The notes: generated from the letters alone by a model not told the origin. A stretch of DNA of 64,000 bases from Capsicum annuum (GCF_002878395.1 NW_025825179.1:142609-206608), one strand, 5' to 3'. Numbered from the stretch's first letter, positions 1 through 11,826 are shown. A program made the numbers and translations.

Positions 1-259
1 TATCAGAGAAACCAGCAAAGTTAAGTTAATGGGCATTCTTCGCAACCTGTCCCTTTAATAAAGTTTTTTTAGGGCATTTTGTTTTTTTTTCTCTATTTTA
101 TTTGAGAAATATATGATTTTTGAATTTGGACTACTATCACATTGAAATTTCTGTCCCTTTATGTACAATGTGAAATTAGCCTTTTGAGTGCAGAACTTTG
201 ACAAATTCGCAATTCCATCACACATATAAGAGAGTTTCTTTTGATTGAGAGAGGGATAA
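1..259 (+). other. 5' flank of NLR pseudogene 1
   Basis: Non-coding AT-rich DNA before the NLR start codon. It would hold the promoter and leader of the former gene. A TATA-like 'catataag' lies near 223. The leader-like 'gattgagagagggataa' sits just before the ATG. No other structure was seen. Confidence 0.4.
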
Positions 260-1002
260 ATGGCTTATGTTGCTGTTACTTGTCTTATGAGGACCATACA
301 ACAATCAATGGAAGTTACTCGATGTAATTTTCAATCGTTCTATAAGAAACTTGAATCCCTGAGAGATATTATGGAGAAACCGACAGGCGACGATGAAGCA
401 TTGACAAGCTTGGAAGCTGAAATCATAGAGCTTGTCTACCACACCGAAGACATGGAGGACTCAGAGTCAAGAAATTATAAAACTCTAATTTCACGAATAG
501 GGGCTTTTCCCAAACTTCAACAAGCAGTAGGATGCATTGATTCAAGGGTCAACAAGTGGATGGAAACGCACAACATGTGCACCAAAAGCGAAGATATATA
601 AGCACATAACTTGGCTCTCGCCAGTACTACATCTCAACATGTTGGGGAGCCTCAGAATATAATGGTTGGCCATGAGAATGAGTTTGAGATGATGCAAGAT
701 CAACTTGCTAGAGGTTCAACTGACCTAGAAGTTGTCTCAATTGTAGGTATGGGGGGCATTGGTAAGATAACTTTGGCTAACAAAATCTACAATGATTCAT
801 TCATAATGTCACACTTTGACATTCGTGCAAAAGCTACTGTTTCACAAGTGTATTGTGCAAAAAATGTTGTCCTAAGTCTGCTTACTTCTACCAGTGGAAA
901 GACTGATGAGTTTCATGAGCACCAAGATGATAGGCAACTAGCGGACAGATTGCAAAAATGTCTAAAAGGGAGGAGGTATTTGGTAGTCATTGATGACATA
1001 TG

Positions 1003-1864
1003 TGTTGGGACCGCGAGTAACTTCACACGAACTCCGCACTTATATGATATTGTCCGGTTTGGGCCAAGCCCTCAAGGATTTATTTTTGGGCACCTCCCAA
1101 AAGGTCTCAAACTAATGGAGTTGGGTGAGACTTTAAATATTGGACATGCTTCCTCTATTTCTCCGGTGTTGGATTGCGTTGCTTCCCGACATAATCAACA
1201 AGAACAATAAGAGAGATAATGAAACCAAGATTTTTACATGGAAACCCTTCAAAATAAGAAAAAAATCACGGACCAAGAAGAGCAACTGATATTACTATAG
1301 TAAGGAATTTTTACACCATAGTCACAAATACAATATTCAAAGTGACTACCACACGCTCAAAAGAAATAACCCTCTTTTGACTCTCACCTTACTAAAATAC
1401 CTAGTAAGGAATTTTACGCCTTAGTCACAGTACAATACTCAAGGTGACTACTACACACTCAAAAGAAATAACACTCTCTTGACTCCCACCTTACTAAAAT
1501 ATCGCTCACTCTAATTTTTCCTTCACACAGTAATTCTATCACAGTCTGTGAAATACTCTGATCTCTATTTTTTTTTCTCTCATCTTGGTGTTGGTGTTGG
1601 TGTTCCAACAAATGAGCTGAGAAGCTCCTTATATAGGAAAAAAAATAGCCTACATTGATGTCATTGGTGACATCAAAAATACTATTGAAGAGCAGATTTT
1701 TCTATAGCTAATTTTGACAAAGTGAAGGGTTAGATATGCAGAAATTTTTGACAGTTTTTTCTGCCATAAACATGGGCTGGTTTGTTGTTGTTTGACATTT
1801 CTTTTTTCCAAATTTTCAACCTTTACAGCCAATGAAGAAAAATAAGGCATGGGATGGACCTACA
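1003..1864 (-). repeat. Left LTR of the element in NLR pseudogene 1 (862 bp)
   Basis: Direct repeat of 3822-4698. Most of it aligns, but a stretch of about 60 bp around 1136-1200 has no match in the other LTR, which carries a different AT-rich stretch of about 75 bp at 3952-4030. Ends ACCTACA just before the polypurine complement at 1865-1879. Confidence 0.85.
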
Positions 1865-2419
1865 AATCTCCCCCTCTAGTCCCATGCACCTAAAGGAGGT
1901 ATCCACGCCTTCTCCGAGAGAGCTCATGCAGACAAGTTCTTTGCACAATTCAAACTTGCCTTTTGGGACCACCTTTGTCAGCATATTCGCAGGATTTTCA
2001 GTCATTCTTAAAGGAACCTCTTGAGACATATCATTTCCTTTCCAGATTCAGTAGCCGCAATATACTCAGCTTCAGTTGTAGATAGTACGACACACTTCTG
2101 CAACTTCGACTGCCATGATATAGCTCCCCCTAAAAATATAAACAAAAATCCAATAGTAGATTTTTTATTATCAAGGTCACTTGCTATATCAGCATCTGTA
2201 TAACCCTTCAAGATTGGATCATATCCTCCAAAAACACAAACAGTCTTTTGAGGTTCCTCTTAGGTACCTCAATATCCATTTGACTGCTTTCGAGTGCTCC
2301 TTTCCTGGATTTTTAAGAAACCTGCTGACAACACTAACTGCGTGAGCAATATCGGGTATGGTACACATCATTGCATACATTAAACTCCCAACTACTGAAG
2401 AATAAGGAATGTTGGTCAT
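1823..2419 (-). pseudogene. Copia pol 3' remnant: reverse transcriptase end and RNase H
   Basis: Three overlapping frames on the minus strand read as the C-terminal part of a copia polyprotein. Bases 2419-2219 carry the YSSVVGSLMYAM and WILRYLRGT blocks that join reverse transcriptase to RNase H. Bases 2211-2008 carry YTDADIASD, GGAISWQSKLQK and LSTTEAEYIA, all hallmark RNase H motifs. Bases 2029-1823 carry ENPANMLTKVVP at the polyprotein end. Frameshifts separate the three pieces. Very similar blocks occur in copia C at 37170-37580, so the two elements are of one lineage (Tnt1/Tork-like, from general family knowledge). Confidence 0.88.
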
Positions 2420-2424
2420 ATTTC

Positions 2425-2900
2425 CCTTCTCTTTCTTTAACGCTCGTCTCCCGCAAAGAAGCCTGCACTCAGGTCCTTATTTACGTTGTCGCGGCCCAAT
2501 GGTCCGCTTGGTGCTAGCCTGGTTCTTGACCTGCATAGCATTCCCTCAACTGCAAGCTCTGCTTGCCCATGCTGTAGATTCACTGCCCACTCATCCCGCA
2601 TAGATCTCTTCTGTAGGGAATCTACTGCCACTCCTCGCAACCCATTGGATGGCTAGGTTTGTGGTGGCCTTAAGTCATCTACGCACCATGCTCCTCATGA
2701 CCTTTATCTCTTCTGGGAATTGGTTTCCACCCTTGTGATCCCTTGCCACTGGTAGACAACTTTATTCACTCCTGGACTTCTGGCCCGCCCTCATCATTAA
2801 CGAGGAAATACTCTGAGGATGGGTATTTGGATGACTCTACCCTTTGACTTTTTGACCTCCTCTTCAGCGATAATCTATTTGATCTCGCTAACCATCTTGT
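2425..2900. other. Unassigned internal segment of the copia derivative
   Basis: GC-richer than its surroundings and unlike copia gag or pol. A 67-codon open frame on the minus strand (2640-2437) has no motif I recognise. It may be acquired host or other element sequence. Confidence 0.4.
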
Positions 2901-2904
2901 ACTG

Positions 2905-3750
2905 CCACTACCAACCAGTGGGACACGCCGCTTGACCACCACTTGTCAAGAAGACTTTCGACACAAGACATCAATCGTAGATCTCCAACTACTAGGTCAC
3001 TTCACATGATTTGTCAAACAGATCTGCCAAATATCTTGTACCGCTATTACCAACCAGTGGGGCACGCCTCTTGACCACCACTTGTCAAGAAGACTTTCTA
3101 CACATAACACCAACCATAAATCTCCAACTTCTAGGTCACTTCACATGATCTACCAAACAGATCTGCCAAACATTTTGTACCGCCACTACCAACCAGTGGG
3201 ACACACCGATTGACCACCAATTGTCAACAAGACTTTCGACACAAGGCATCAATCGTAGATCTCCAACTACTAGGTCACTTCACATGATCTGTTAAACATC
3301 TTGTACCGCCACTATCAACCAGTGGGATAGGCCGTTTGACCACCACTTGTCAAGAAGACTTTCGACACAAGGCATCAACCGTAGATCTACAACTACTAGG
3401 TCACTTCACATGATTTGCCAAACATCTTGTACCACTACTACCAACCAGTAGAAAATATCGCTTGACCATCACTTGTCAAGAAGATTTTCGACACAAGGCA
3501 TCAACCGCAGATCTCCAACTTCTAGGTCACTTCATACGATTTACCAAACAAATCTACCAAACATCTTGTATTACCGTTATCACCCAAGGGACAGGCCGTC
3601 TGACCACCACTTTCTAGAAAGACTTTCGACATAAGACACCAGCCAAATATTCTATACCGCTACTACCAACCAATGGAATACGCCGCTTGACCACCAGTTG
3701 TCAAGAAGACTTTCGACACAAGGCACCACCTGCAGATCTCTAGTCTTGTT
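2905..3750. repeat. Tandem repeat, about 139 bp unit, seven copies
   Basis: The anchor 'accaaccagtggg' and its variants recur near 2911, 3050, 3189, 3315, 3441, 3579 and 3666. Spacing is 139, 139, 126, 126, about 138 and about 87 bp. The 126 bp units lack the 13 bp 'cagatctgccaaa' type block. Each unit also holds 'cttgtcaagaagactttcgacaca' type and 'aggtcacttca' blocks. The array fills the internal region next to the primer site. Confidence 0.9.
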
Positions 3751-3807
3751 GTCACACCGGAAACTTCTCAAAAAACACAGTCCATTACTCCGACACATCC
3801 GAACCTG

Positions 3808-3819
3808 GCTCTGATACCA
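3808..3819 (-). promoter_or_regulatory. Primer binding site (initiator Met tRNA)
   Basis: The complement of TGGTATCAGAGC, 2 bp inside the right LTR. This fixes the element's orientation as minus. Confidence 0.85.
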
Positions 3820-3821
3820 CT

Positions 3822-4698
3822 TGTTGGGACCGCGTATAACTTCACCCAAACTCCGCACTAGTATGTATTGTCTACTTTGGGCCAAGCCCTCACGGATTTA
3901 TTTTTGGGCACCTCCCAAAAGGCCGAAAACTAATGGAGTTGGGTGAGACTTCAAATAAAATAAATCCCGCTACGGTAATAATATTGTGGTAATAAAAAGC
4001 AATAATTATGACAACAATAATATGGTTAATCAAAAAGAACAATAAGAGCAATAATGACACCAAGATTTTTACATGAAAATCCTCCTAAATAAGGGAAAAA
4101 AGCACAGAGCAAGAGGAGAAACTGATATTACTATAGTAAGGAATTTTTACACCGTAGTCATAAATACAATATTCAAAGTGACTGCCACACACTCAAAAGA
4201 AATAACCCTCTTTTGACTTCCGCCTTACTAAAATACCTAGTAAGGAATTTTACACCGTAGTCACAATACAATACTCAAGGTAACTACTACACACTCAAAA
4301 GAAATAATACTCTTTTGACTCCCAACTTACTAAAATATCGTTCACTCTAATTTTTCCTTCACAGACTAATTTTATCACAGTCTATGAAATACTCTGCTCT
4401 CTATTGTTTTTCTCTCATCTTGGTGTTGGTGTTGGTGTCCCAAACAAATGAGCTGAGAAGCTCCTTATATAGGCAAAAAATAGCCACATTGATGCCATTG
4501 GTGAAATAAAAAATACTATCGAAGAGCAGATTTTTCTGTAGCCAATTTTGACAAAGTGAAGGGTTAGGTATGCAAAAATTTTTGACTCTTTTTTCTGCCA
4601 AGAACAGGGGCTGGTTTGTTGTTGTTTGACATTTCTTTTTCCCAAATTTTCAACCCTTGCAGCCAATGAAAAAAAATAAGGCATGGGATGGACCTATA
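3822..4698 (-). repeat. Right LTR of the element in NLR pseudogene 1 (877 bp)
   Basis: Partner of 1003-1864. Starts TGTTGGGACCGC next to the primer site. The terminal CA has become TA at 4697-4698, directly before the duplicated atatg. Confidence 0.85.
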
Positions 4699-6552
4699 AT
4701 ATGGATCGTAGGAACTTGGGATGATATCAAGCTATGTTTCACAGATTGTAACTGTGGAAGCCGAATACTGTTGACCACTCGGAATACGGAAGTAGCTGAA
4801 TATGCTAGCAGGTAAGCCTCCTAATCAAATGCGACTCTTGAATCTTGATGAAAGTTGGAAGTTACTGAAGAGAAGAGCGTAGAACACTGTATCCCCCCTG
4901 AATTTAAACAACTTGGGAAGCAAATTGCTCAGAAATGTGTGGGATTACCTCTGGCAATTATTGTTATTGCTGGACTTCTTTCCAAAATTGGTGAAGCATT
5001 GGATGAATGGAGAAGTGTTTCCGAGAATGTAAGTTCGGTGGTAAGCACAGACCCTGATGTCCAATGCATGAGAGTGTTGGCTTTGAGTTACCATCACTTG
5101 CCACATCACCTAAGACCATGCTTTCTATATTTTACAATCTTCCCTGAGGACAAAGTGATTTATGTGAATAAACTTGTGAAATTATGGGCAGCTGAGGGTT
5201 TTTTGAAGGTAGAAACAATGAAAAACATAGAAGAAGTGGCAGAAAAATGTGTTAAAGATCTTATAGATCGAAACTTAATTTTCATCCACAGGGGGAGTAG
5301 TTTCGATGGAAAAATAAAAGCTTGTGGAATGCATGATGTGATCCGTGAACTCTGCTTGATAGAAGATCGAAACAAAAATTTTGTGAATGTTATTACGGAT
5401 AATCAAAATCCAGGTACTTTTCTACAAAGCAAGTTCGGATCAGCATCCGATCAAAGCAATCCAAACTTGTCTCCAGTCAGTTGTCTATGGTTCATAATAA
5501 TGATTCCTGTTCTGTTCTCCTCTTTACTGAAGACACCTCAAGCTCAATAATGATTCAAGAGTTGAAGCGTTTCAAGGTACTATAAGTCTTTGATCTTGCT
5601 TCACTTACATTGGACGCTTTTCCCAATTGTATAGTTGAACTATTTCACTTGCGATATCTAGCTTTGAGTGTTTACGCGTCCACTAATGATTGGGATATTT
5701 TCATTCCACCATCAATAGCTAGCCTTCAGTATTTGTAAACTTTAATACTTAGGTCTCCAACATCTCTCATGTGGAAGTATACTAGGCCTTTCACATTACC
5801 ATCGAAAATTTTCAAGATGTCATAATTGAGGCATCTCTCTTTGGACTGGAATTACTTGAATCAACATGAGTCTATACAGAGAAGTGAGCGTTTGAGAAAT
5901 TTACAGTGTCTGTCTGGGTGGAATCCTCTATCTTGTACTTCATCAATGCTTAGACTACTTCCCTATGTAAAGAAGTTGCAAATATGTGGTATCCAAGAAG
6001 ACTACATAAGAAGGGACAAGGTCTTCCATGATCTTTGCCGCTTAGATCAGCTTACGAAACTGAAGTTTAAGATAAGAAAGATAATTGGAAGACCGATATA
6101 TGATACATCTTTTGCTCTTCCTACTCTAGGTACTTTTCCGAAGAACCTTACGAAGTTAGCTTTTACTGGTACTCGTTTGCATTGGGAGGATTTGGGGATT
6201 CTCGGTAAGCTGCCCAAACCCGAAGCCCTCAAGCTAGGATATGATGCCTGCATTGGTGCAGATTGGGAAGTAGGTAGGTGAGGGAGGGTTTCCACACTTG
6301 AAGCTCTTGCGACTGAAACATTTGTACTTGCATAACTGGAGAGCTAGTAGTGATCACTTTCCATGCCTTAAAAGACTAGTCATTAACCGTTGTTGGATCA
6401 TGTATTCGATTCCACAGGATTTTGTAGACATAACCACTCTTCAGCTGATTCATATAAGTGACTGTGCAAAATCGGTTGGGATCTCTGCCAAGAATATTCA
6501 GCATGAAACTGAAGACAACTATGGAAATTCTGTTGAGGTCCGTATCAATTAG

Positions 6553-6949
6553 TCCTTTCAATTAAGCCTGTCTTTTGAGTTAACTTGCTTCATGTGTCTA
6601 CGTTATATGATAAGTAACAATTGTATGTGATTTAGAAACATTCTGGTAGCCACTTTTTTCGCCAAGGTACTTATGTTTCAACAGTAGTACAACAATTGTA
6701 AAAAGAGATTTACATTTTTGGTCGGTTTGTTTGCATTAGCTTAATTTGAGCTGAGGGTTTCTTGGGAACAGCTTCTCTACATCCAAATGGTAGGGGTAAG
6801 GTCTACGCACACTCTACCCTCCCCAGACCTACTTTGTGGGATTTCACCGAGTATGCTGTTGTTGTTGATCTTTTTGTTTGCGACCTGTCTCTTTGACTAA
6901 CTTGTAATAAGAAAAGGGAGAACTTTTGGTCTTTTTGTTTACTTATTTG
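6553..6949. other. 3' flank of NLR pseudogene 1
   Basis: Former 3' untranslated and downstream DNA, interrupted by the SINE-like tail at 6735-6872. No coding sequence was seen. Confidence 0.5.
6735..6872 (+). mobile_element. TS-type SINE (or RTE LINE 3' tail) fragment
   Basis: Contains the conserved Solanaceae tail: 'gctgagggt', 'cagcttctct', 'ggtaaggtctacgcacactc', 'taccctccccagacc' and a terminal (gtt)n run. A 9 bp direct repeat tttgtttgc flanks it (6726-6734 and 6873-6881), consistent with a target-site duplication. The tRNA-like head is missing, so it is 5'-truncated. The same tail ends the LINE at 62809-63645. Confidence 0.75.
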
Positions 6950-7285
6950 TGAAAAACTTCAAAGAATGAAAGAGCAAGAATTGAAAATTCTCTTCGTATA
7001 ATTGTGTGTCATACCATACAGATTACCATTGTATTTATACACAAAGAAAAACTAAAAAAAGGAAAACCTAAAAGAATATTGTGAGCTGTCATTCTAGAAT
7101 ATTCTGCCTAAACTGCCTCTAACTTATTCTAAAGATAAAAAACAAACTAAATATATACATGAATGGAAAAAATAAAAATAACCCTAAGGCCCAATATGAC
7201 TGATGACTTTTAGCCCGCATCTACTATATTTATTTCTCTTCTTTTTGAAGCAGTAGAAACAGTGCAATTATTTTCGCCGGCACCA
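6950..7285 (-). repeat. Left LTR of copia D (336 bp)
   Basis: Starts tgaaaaacttcaaagaat and ends cacca next to the polypurine complement. Close to the other LTR apart from scattered substitutions and about 20 bp (ttcgtataattgtgtg region, near 6993) absent from the partner. Confidence 0.88.
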
Positions 7286-7499
7286 CCCCCTCTCAAGTTG
7301 ATGGCCGGTGATCGGACTTGCAACTTGTGCAATAAAGATCGATGAAGAGGCCCTGCCAATGCCTTAGTGATCAGGTCAGCTAGCTGAGAAGAAGAAGGAA
7401 CAAAAGATAAGGAAATTAGACCGTCGAGAAGTTTTTCACGAATGAAATGGCAATCAAGCTCAATATGCTTGGTTCATTCGTGAAAAAAGGGATTTTGAG

Positions 7500-10400
7500 C
7501 TATATGAATGGCCGCCTAACTATCGCAACTAATGGGCACTGGGAAAGAGGGATTAACGGTCAAGTCCTGAAGCAAACGAACAATCCAGGTAATTTCAGCG
7601 ACAAGGCGACGCATAGACCGATACTCAGCTTCCGCAGAAGAGAGTACAACAACCGGCTGTTTCTTCGATTTCCAGGAAATTGGACAACCCCCAAGACTCA
7701 AAAAAAAATGCTAACAGATCGATGAGAATCTGAATATATAGCCCAATCGGAGTCGCAAAATACTTAGATTTTAAGATAAGGATCGGGAGATAAGTAAAGC
7801 CCCAATCTTGGATCTTTGCTCAGGTAACGCAAAGCATGATAAGCCACCTTAAGATGTCCAGTACAAGGATTCTGCATATATTGGCTGAAAGTTTGTACAG
7901 TATAAGCTAGATCAGGCCTAGTATTGGTCAAAAAATTCAGCTTTCCCAGAAGTTGCAGATAAAATGTTGGATCTGATAGTGGCTCACTAGAGGAGGAAGA
8001 AATTTTAAAACTTGGATCCAAAGGAGTAGAAGTGGTGTGACAACCCTCACAGTCAAATTCAGTTAAAAGTTCTAAGGAAACTTTCCTCTAGGTAATGATC
8101 ATCCCTTCATTTTCTCGTACTAATTCCATTCCTAAGAAATGATGGGCTGCTCCCAAATCTTTTATCTTAAATTCAGAATGTAGAAATCCTTTGATCTCAC
8201 AAATTTCTTTTGTATTGTTTTCAGTGATCAATATATCATCGACATAAATGGCCAAAATAGTTACAAAATCCCCTGTCAATTTGAAAATAAACGAGCATAC
8301 CACTGACAAGATGCCTACTTTAGCCAATAAAGCAATTTGTAGTCAACACACATGATTGGAAGAAGGTGGTGTCAATCCGGGGGAAAATCTCATGTATATT
8401 TCTTCATCAAGATCACCATGAAAAAATGCATTGTTTACGTCAAGCTGGCAAACTTTCCAATCCCTTTTTACCGCAATTGATAAAAGACATCTGATAGTAG
8501 TGATTTTTACCATGGGAGAGAAATTTTTGGTGTAATCAATCCCTTCCCTTTGTGTATCTCCCCGAATCAGTAAATGAGACTTCAATCGTTGTAAAGAACC
8601 ATCTGACTTTAATTTCACTTTATACACCCATTTGCAAGGCAATGCTTTCTTTCCATGTGGTAATTCGACTATGTCCTGGGTACTATTGTCATCTAAAGCC
8701 TCAAGTTCATTAGCCATGGCAGTGCTCCAACCAGGATGCATTATCGCTTGAGCATAGAAAGTTCATTGATTTGACAGATAGAATTAACTAAAACCTGATT
8801 AGAAGTAGTTAAAGTAGAAAAAGAGTAACAATGTAATGAAAAAGAAGGTGGATTAGGAGAAATGACAGAATAAGAATTTTCACAAATGTAATCTGATAAA
8901 TACCTAGGTCTTTGAGGAACCCTTTGTGATTGTTGCAGTAAAGCACCCTGTTCTGAAGGTAACACTGGAGTGGCATCTGTAGAGCCAATAGGAGAAGGAC
9001 TAGATAAAGTAGGTAAGTCCATCTGTAGAGCCAATAGGAGAAGGACTAGATAAAGTAGGTAAGGAAGATGAGAGATCATGAGTCATTGGCATTGGGAATA
9101 GTACATGGATGGGGAAACACCAAAGTATCTTCTATATCTACGATGGGAAAAAATTGAGGAAATAATGTGGACATAGGTGTAGAAGAGGCAAAAGGAAAAA
9201 TATCTTCGACAAACCTGACATTTCTTGAAATAATGAACTGATTGTTATGTAGCTGGAGAATTTTGTAGCCTTTTTTTCCAAAATGGTACCCTAAAAATAT
9301 TCCAGGGAAAGCTCTAGGACTAAGCTTGTCCCTGTTTCTGGAAAGACTGGATACAAAACATAAATACCCAAAAGGTTTAAGAAAATTATAATTGGGAACA
9401 GTTCCAAATAAAACCTGATACGGGGATTTCTATTTTAATATAGAGGATAGAAATTTATTGATCAAATATGTAGCGGTGAGAAGACAATCACCCCAAAATC
9501 TTTTAGGAGCTTGAGACTGAAATAATAAAGCTCGACATGTTTCCAAGAGGTATCTATGCTTTCTCTTAACTACACAATTCTGTTGTGGTGTTTCCACATA
9601 AGAAGTTTGATGTAAAATACCCTTTGAGTGAAAAAACTCTTTAGGATCATTCCTTGTTCCCAATTCAAATGCATTATCAGATCGGATACTCTTAATCTTG
9701 GTAGAAAATTGTCATTCAATTAGAGATATGAAACTTTGTAAAGTAGGGAATGCATTAGACTTAGTAGATAAAAGAAAAGTCCAAGTACATCTTGAGAAAT
9801 CATCTACTATTGTTAAAAAATATCTTTCTCCTTTATATGTAGGAATCTTATAGGGCCCCCCAAGTATCTATGCGGATTAGTTCAAAACAACACTTTTTTC
9901 CAGTGGTACTTTTAGGAAAAGATGGTTTGGTTTGTCTCTCCATAGGACATATAGAACAAGGGAACTCCATTTTTCATGATAATTTAACTTCAACTGATGT
10001 ATGTGCTTCATAGCATCAAAATTCTAGTGTCCTAATCTATTGTGCCACAAAATAGTACTGGAAAAAGCTGAATAACCAAGAATATTGTTATTGATATTTC
10101 TACTGGAAAGAGCAGTACAACCATTGCTTAAAATAATATCATCCTTTTGACAGGTTGATTTAGGAGACAAACTAGACTTAAACTCTAGACTAGAATTCAA
10201 AGAAACTGGAGACAAAGATTTCTGAGGAATAAGCTGCATATGGGATGTGTTATCCTTCATCACATAGAGGCCTGCTGAAATATTAACAAGAACCAGATTC
10301 CTCTTCAAAAAAGGGGTCTGCATTGTACAGGTAGATTTAGAAAAGATAACGTCACAATCAAATTGATTATACAATTGAGAAACTGAGAGTAGATTATATT

Positions 10401-11697
10401 TAAATATGGGTACAAAAAGCACATTATGAATTTCAAGTTCAGGAGTAAGGTGTAGACTTCCCACATAGTCCACCTTCACCTTGAAGGAATTGGGCAAAGT
10501 GACTAAAATTGGATAAGAAAGAGTTAAGACATTGTGCAGTAAAGATTTATCAAATATCATGTGCTCAAATGCCCCAGAATCTATTATCCAAATGTGGTTG
10601 GTAATTTTAGAAAAGAAAGATCTAAAACTAAAGACATGAAAACCATAATGCATACAAGCCAGATTTGCACTGGCCTCAGAAGTTGTTGTAGAACCTGTTT
10701 GTACTGTTCTGAACATCTGAATCAATTTTTCACATTGCTCATTAGTGAATCCTTGATTGGTGACTATTTCATTGATAGTTCCTCCTTTGTTGAAGTCTTG
10801 TTCGATGGTTGCATTAGCTTGATAACTCCTAAAATTTCCTTTTCTCTACCTGTTGAATTTAAAATGTGCAGGATAACCAACAAGTTTATAACAGTCTTCT
10901 TTGAGATGTCCAGATTTCTTGCAATATTTGCAAAATAGATCATTCTTTTTATTCTCAAAACTTGAACTTCCTACTTGTATCTTTGCCCTGTATTCTCCAG
11001 AATTCTTAGAAGTATACAAATTTTGTCCAGAAATCATAAAGGCGGACGAGTCAGTAGTAAGAGAATTATTAGAATAAACTTCCCTTTGAGATTCTTCATG
11101 CAAAATTATAGAGTAAGCTTGAGCAGTGCTAGGAAGAGGCTTCATCATGAGAATATTTCCTCTCACACCAGTAAAAGCATCATTAAGACCCATTAAAAAT
11201 TGTATTAGTTGCTGGTCTTCGTTCATTTTAATATTATGAGTCTTTGCTCCACAATCACAAGTACATTTGCAATTCATAAATGTATTTAGGAGTTTTAGTT
11301 GATCCCAAATTCTTTTCAATTTGGTAAAATAGCTTGCTACATCATTAGTACATTGACCGACATTATTGAGCTCCCTTTGCAACTAAAAAAGCCTTGCTCC
11401 ATCAGCTTGACCATATCGATCCTCTAGCTCAATCCAAATCTCCCTAGCTATTTGGGAGTAAATTATGCTTTCAAAAATTTTCCTGCTAAGAGAGTTCAAC
11501 AACCAATAAATGACCATGTCATTGCATCTCCTGAACAATGGTGAATCCTCAGTAGGACATTTACAATCTCCAGTGATGAATCCAAGCTTATTTTTAGCCG
11601 AGAGAGAAATAAGCACTCCTCTCCTCCAATTTTCATAGCAACTACCATCAAAAGTTATGTTCGGCAACAACATATCTGGATTATCGGAAGGAGACAA
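7500..11697 (-). pseudogene. Copia D gag-pol polyprotein, broken
   Basis: Minus-strand frames in order. Gag: 11697-11383 and 11382-10846, ending in the zinc knuckle CKYCKKSGHLKEDC. Protease: 10725-10024 with IWIIDSGA, and the GAG-pre-integrase motif LWHNRLGH. Integrase core end: 9663-9430 with [12 protein letters not shown]. Linker: near 9079-8741. Reverse transcriptase: 8741-8343 ([24 protein letters not shown]) and 8327-8088 with the catalytic YVDD. RNase H: 8021-7764 and 7701-7516 with ISWKSKKQ and LSSAEAEYR. An intact copy would encode the enzymes that copy and insert the element. Here a stop at 11383-11385 splits gag, and frameshifts separate integrase, reverse transcriptase and RNase H. 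The first catalytic Asp of integrase is not in a clean frame. Confidence 0.92.
8974..9064. repeat. 46 bp tandem duplication in the copia D linker
   Basis: The block 'catctgtagagccaatagg'...'aaagtaggtaag' occurs at 8974 and again at 9020. The 46 bp period is not a multiple of three, so it shifts the pol frame. Confidence 0.85.
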
Positions 11698-11814
11698 GAC
11701 TTGTAGAGATGTTGCCGATACAGTTTTTTAAAACAGTGTTGATGGAGAAGAATCATCAGCAATATTAGCATGATTTGAGAGAAATTCAGAAAGAAGATGA
11801 ATGTTTCTGTAGAA

Positions 11815-11826
11815 GCTCTGATACCA
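11815..11826 (-). promoter_or_regulatory. Primer binding site of copia D (initiator Met tRNA)
   Basis: The complement gctctgatacca directly abuts the right LTR starting at 11827. Confidence 0.88.

Larger units (their letters stand above)
1003..4698 (-). mobile_element. Non-autonomous Ty1/copia-derived LTR element inserted in NLR pseudogene 1
   Basis: The element starts TGTTGGGACC, ends ACCTATA, and is flanked by the 5 bp duplication atatg (998-1002 and 4699-4703). LTRs are 1003-1864 and 3822-4698. It lies on the minus strand: the primer site complement (gctctgatacca) abuts the right LTR and the polypurine complement (ctccccctct) follows the left LTR. Only the last part of pol is recognisable (reverse transcriptase end and RNase H, 1823-2419). 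The region from about 2425 to 3807, where gag, protease and integrase should be, holds unrelated sequence and a tandem repeat, so it could only move with proteins supplied by another element. Its RNase H and parts of its LTR resemble copia C at 36367-43827. Confidence 0.9.
260..6552 (+). pseudogene. R1-like CC-NB-ARC-LRR resistance pseudogene 1, split by a retrotransposon
   Basis: Remnant of a coiled-coil NB-ARC-LRR immune receptor of the R1A/R1B (late blight resistance homologue) class. An intact relative would be a cytoplasmic nucleotide-binding sensor of pathogen effectors. The start at 260 gives MAYVAVTCL, the usual N-terminus of this class. Seen in order: coiled coil to about 600; P-loop GMGGIGKIT at 746-772; kinase-2 VVIDDI ending at 1002; then, after the inserted element, TWDDIK near 4716, LLTTRN near 4765, GLPLAI near 4942, GMHDV near 5327, and leucine-rich repeats to about 6552. 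Lesions: TAA at 599-601 where pseudogene 2 has GAA; the second P-loop Thr is Ile (767-769); a 2 bp deletion near 4813; frameshifts near 4870, 5430 and 6280; stops near 5581, 5736 and 5823. Family identity is from recognised motifs; loss of function is inferred from the lesions. Confidence 0.93.

Noticed and set aside
2437..2640. Open frame on the minus strand, 67 codons, inside the copia derivative
   Set aside because: No recognisable domain; explained as an open frame in GC-richer sequence. Kept only as an unassigned segment.
2905..3750. Regular repeats resembling a CRISPR-like array
   Set aside because: Units are about 139 bp head-to-tail copies without unique spacers, inside a plant retrotransposon. 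It is an ordinary tandem repeat.
3808..3819. tRNA-like matches (tggtatcagagc)
   Set aside because: Only the 12-base primer complement is present at each site, next to an LTR. No tRNA cloverleaf.
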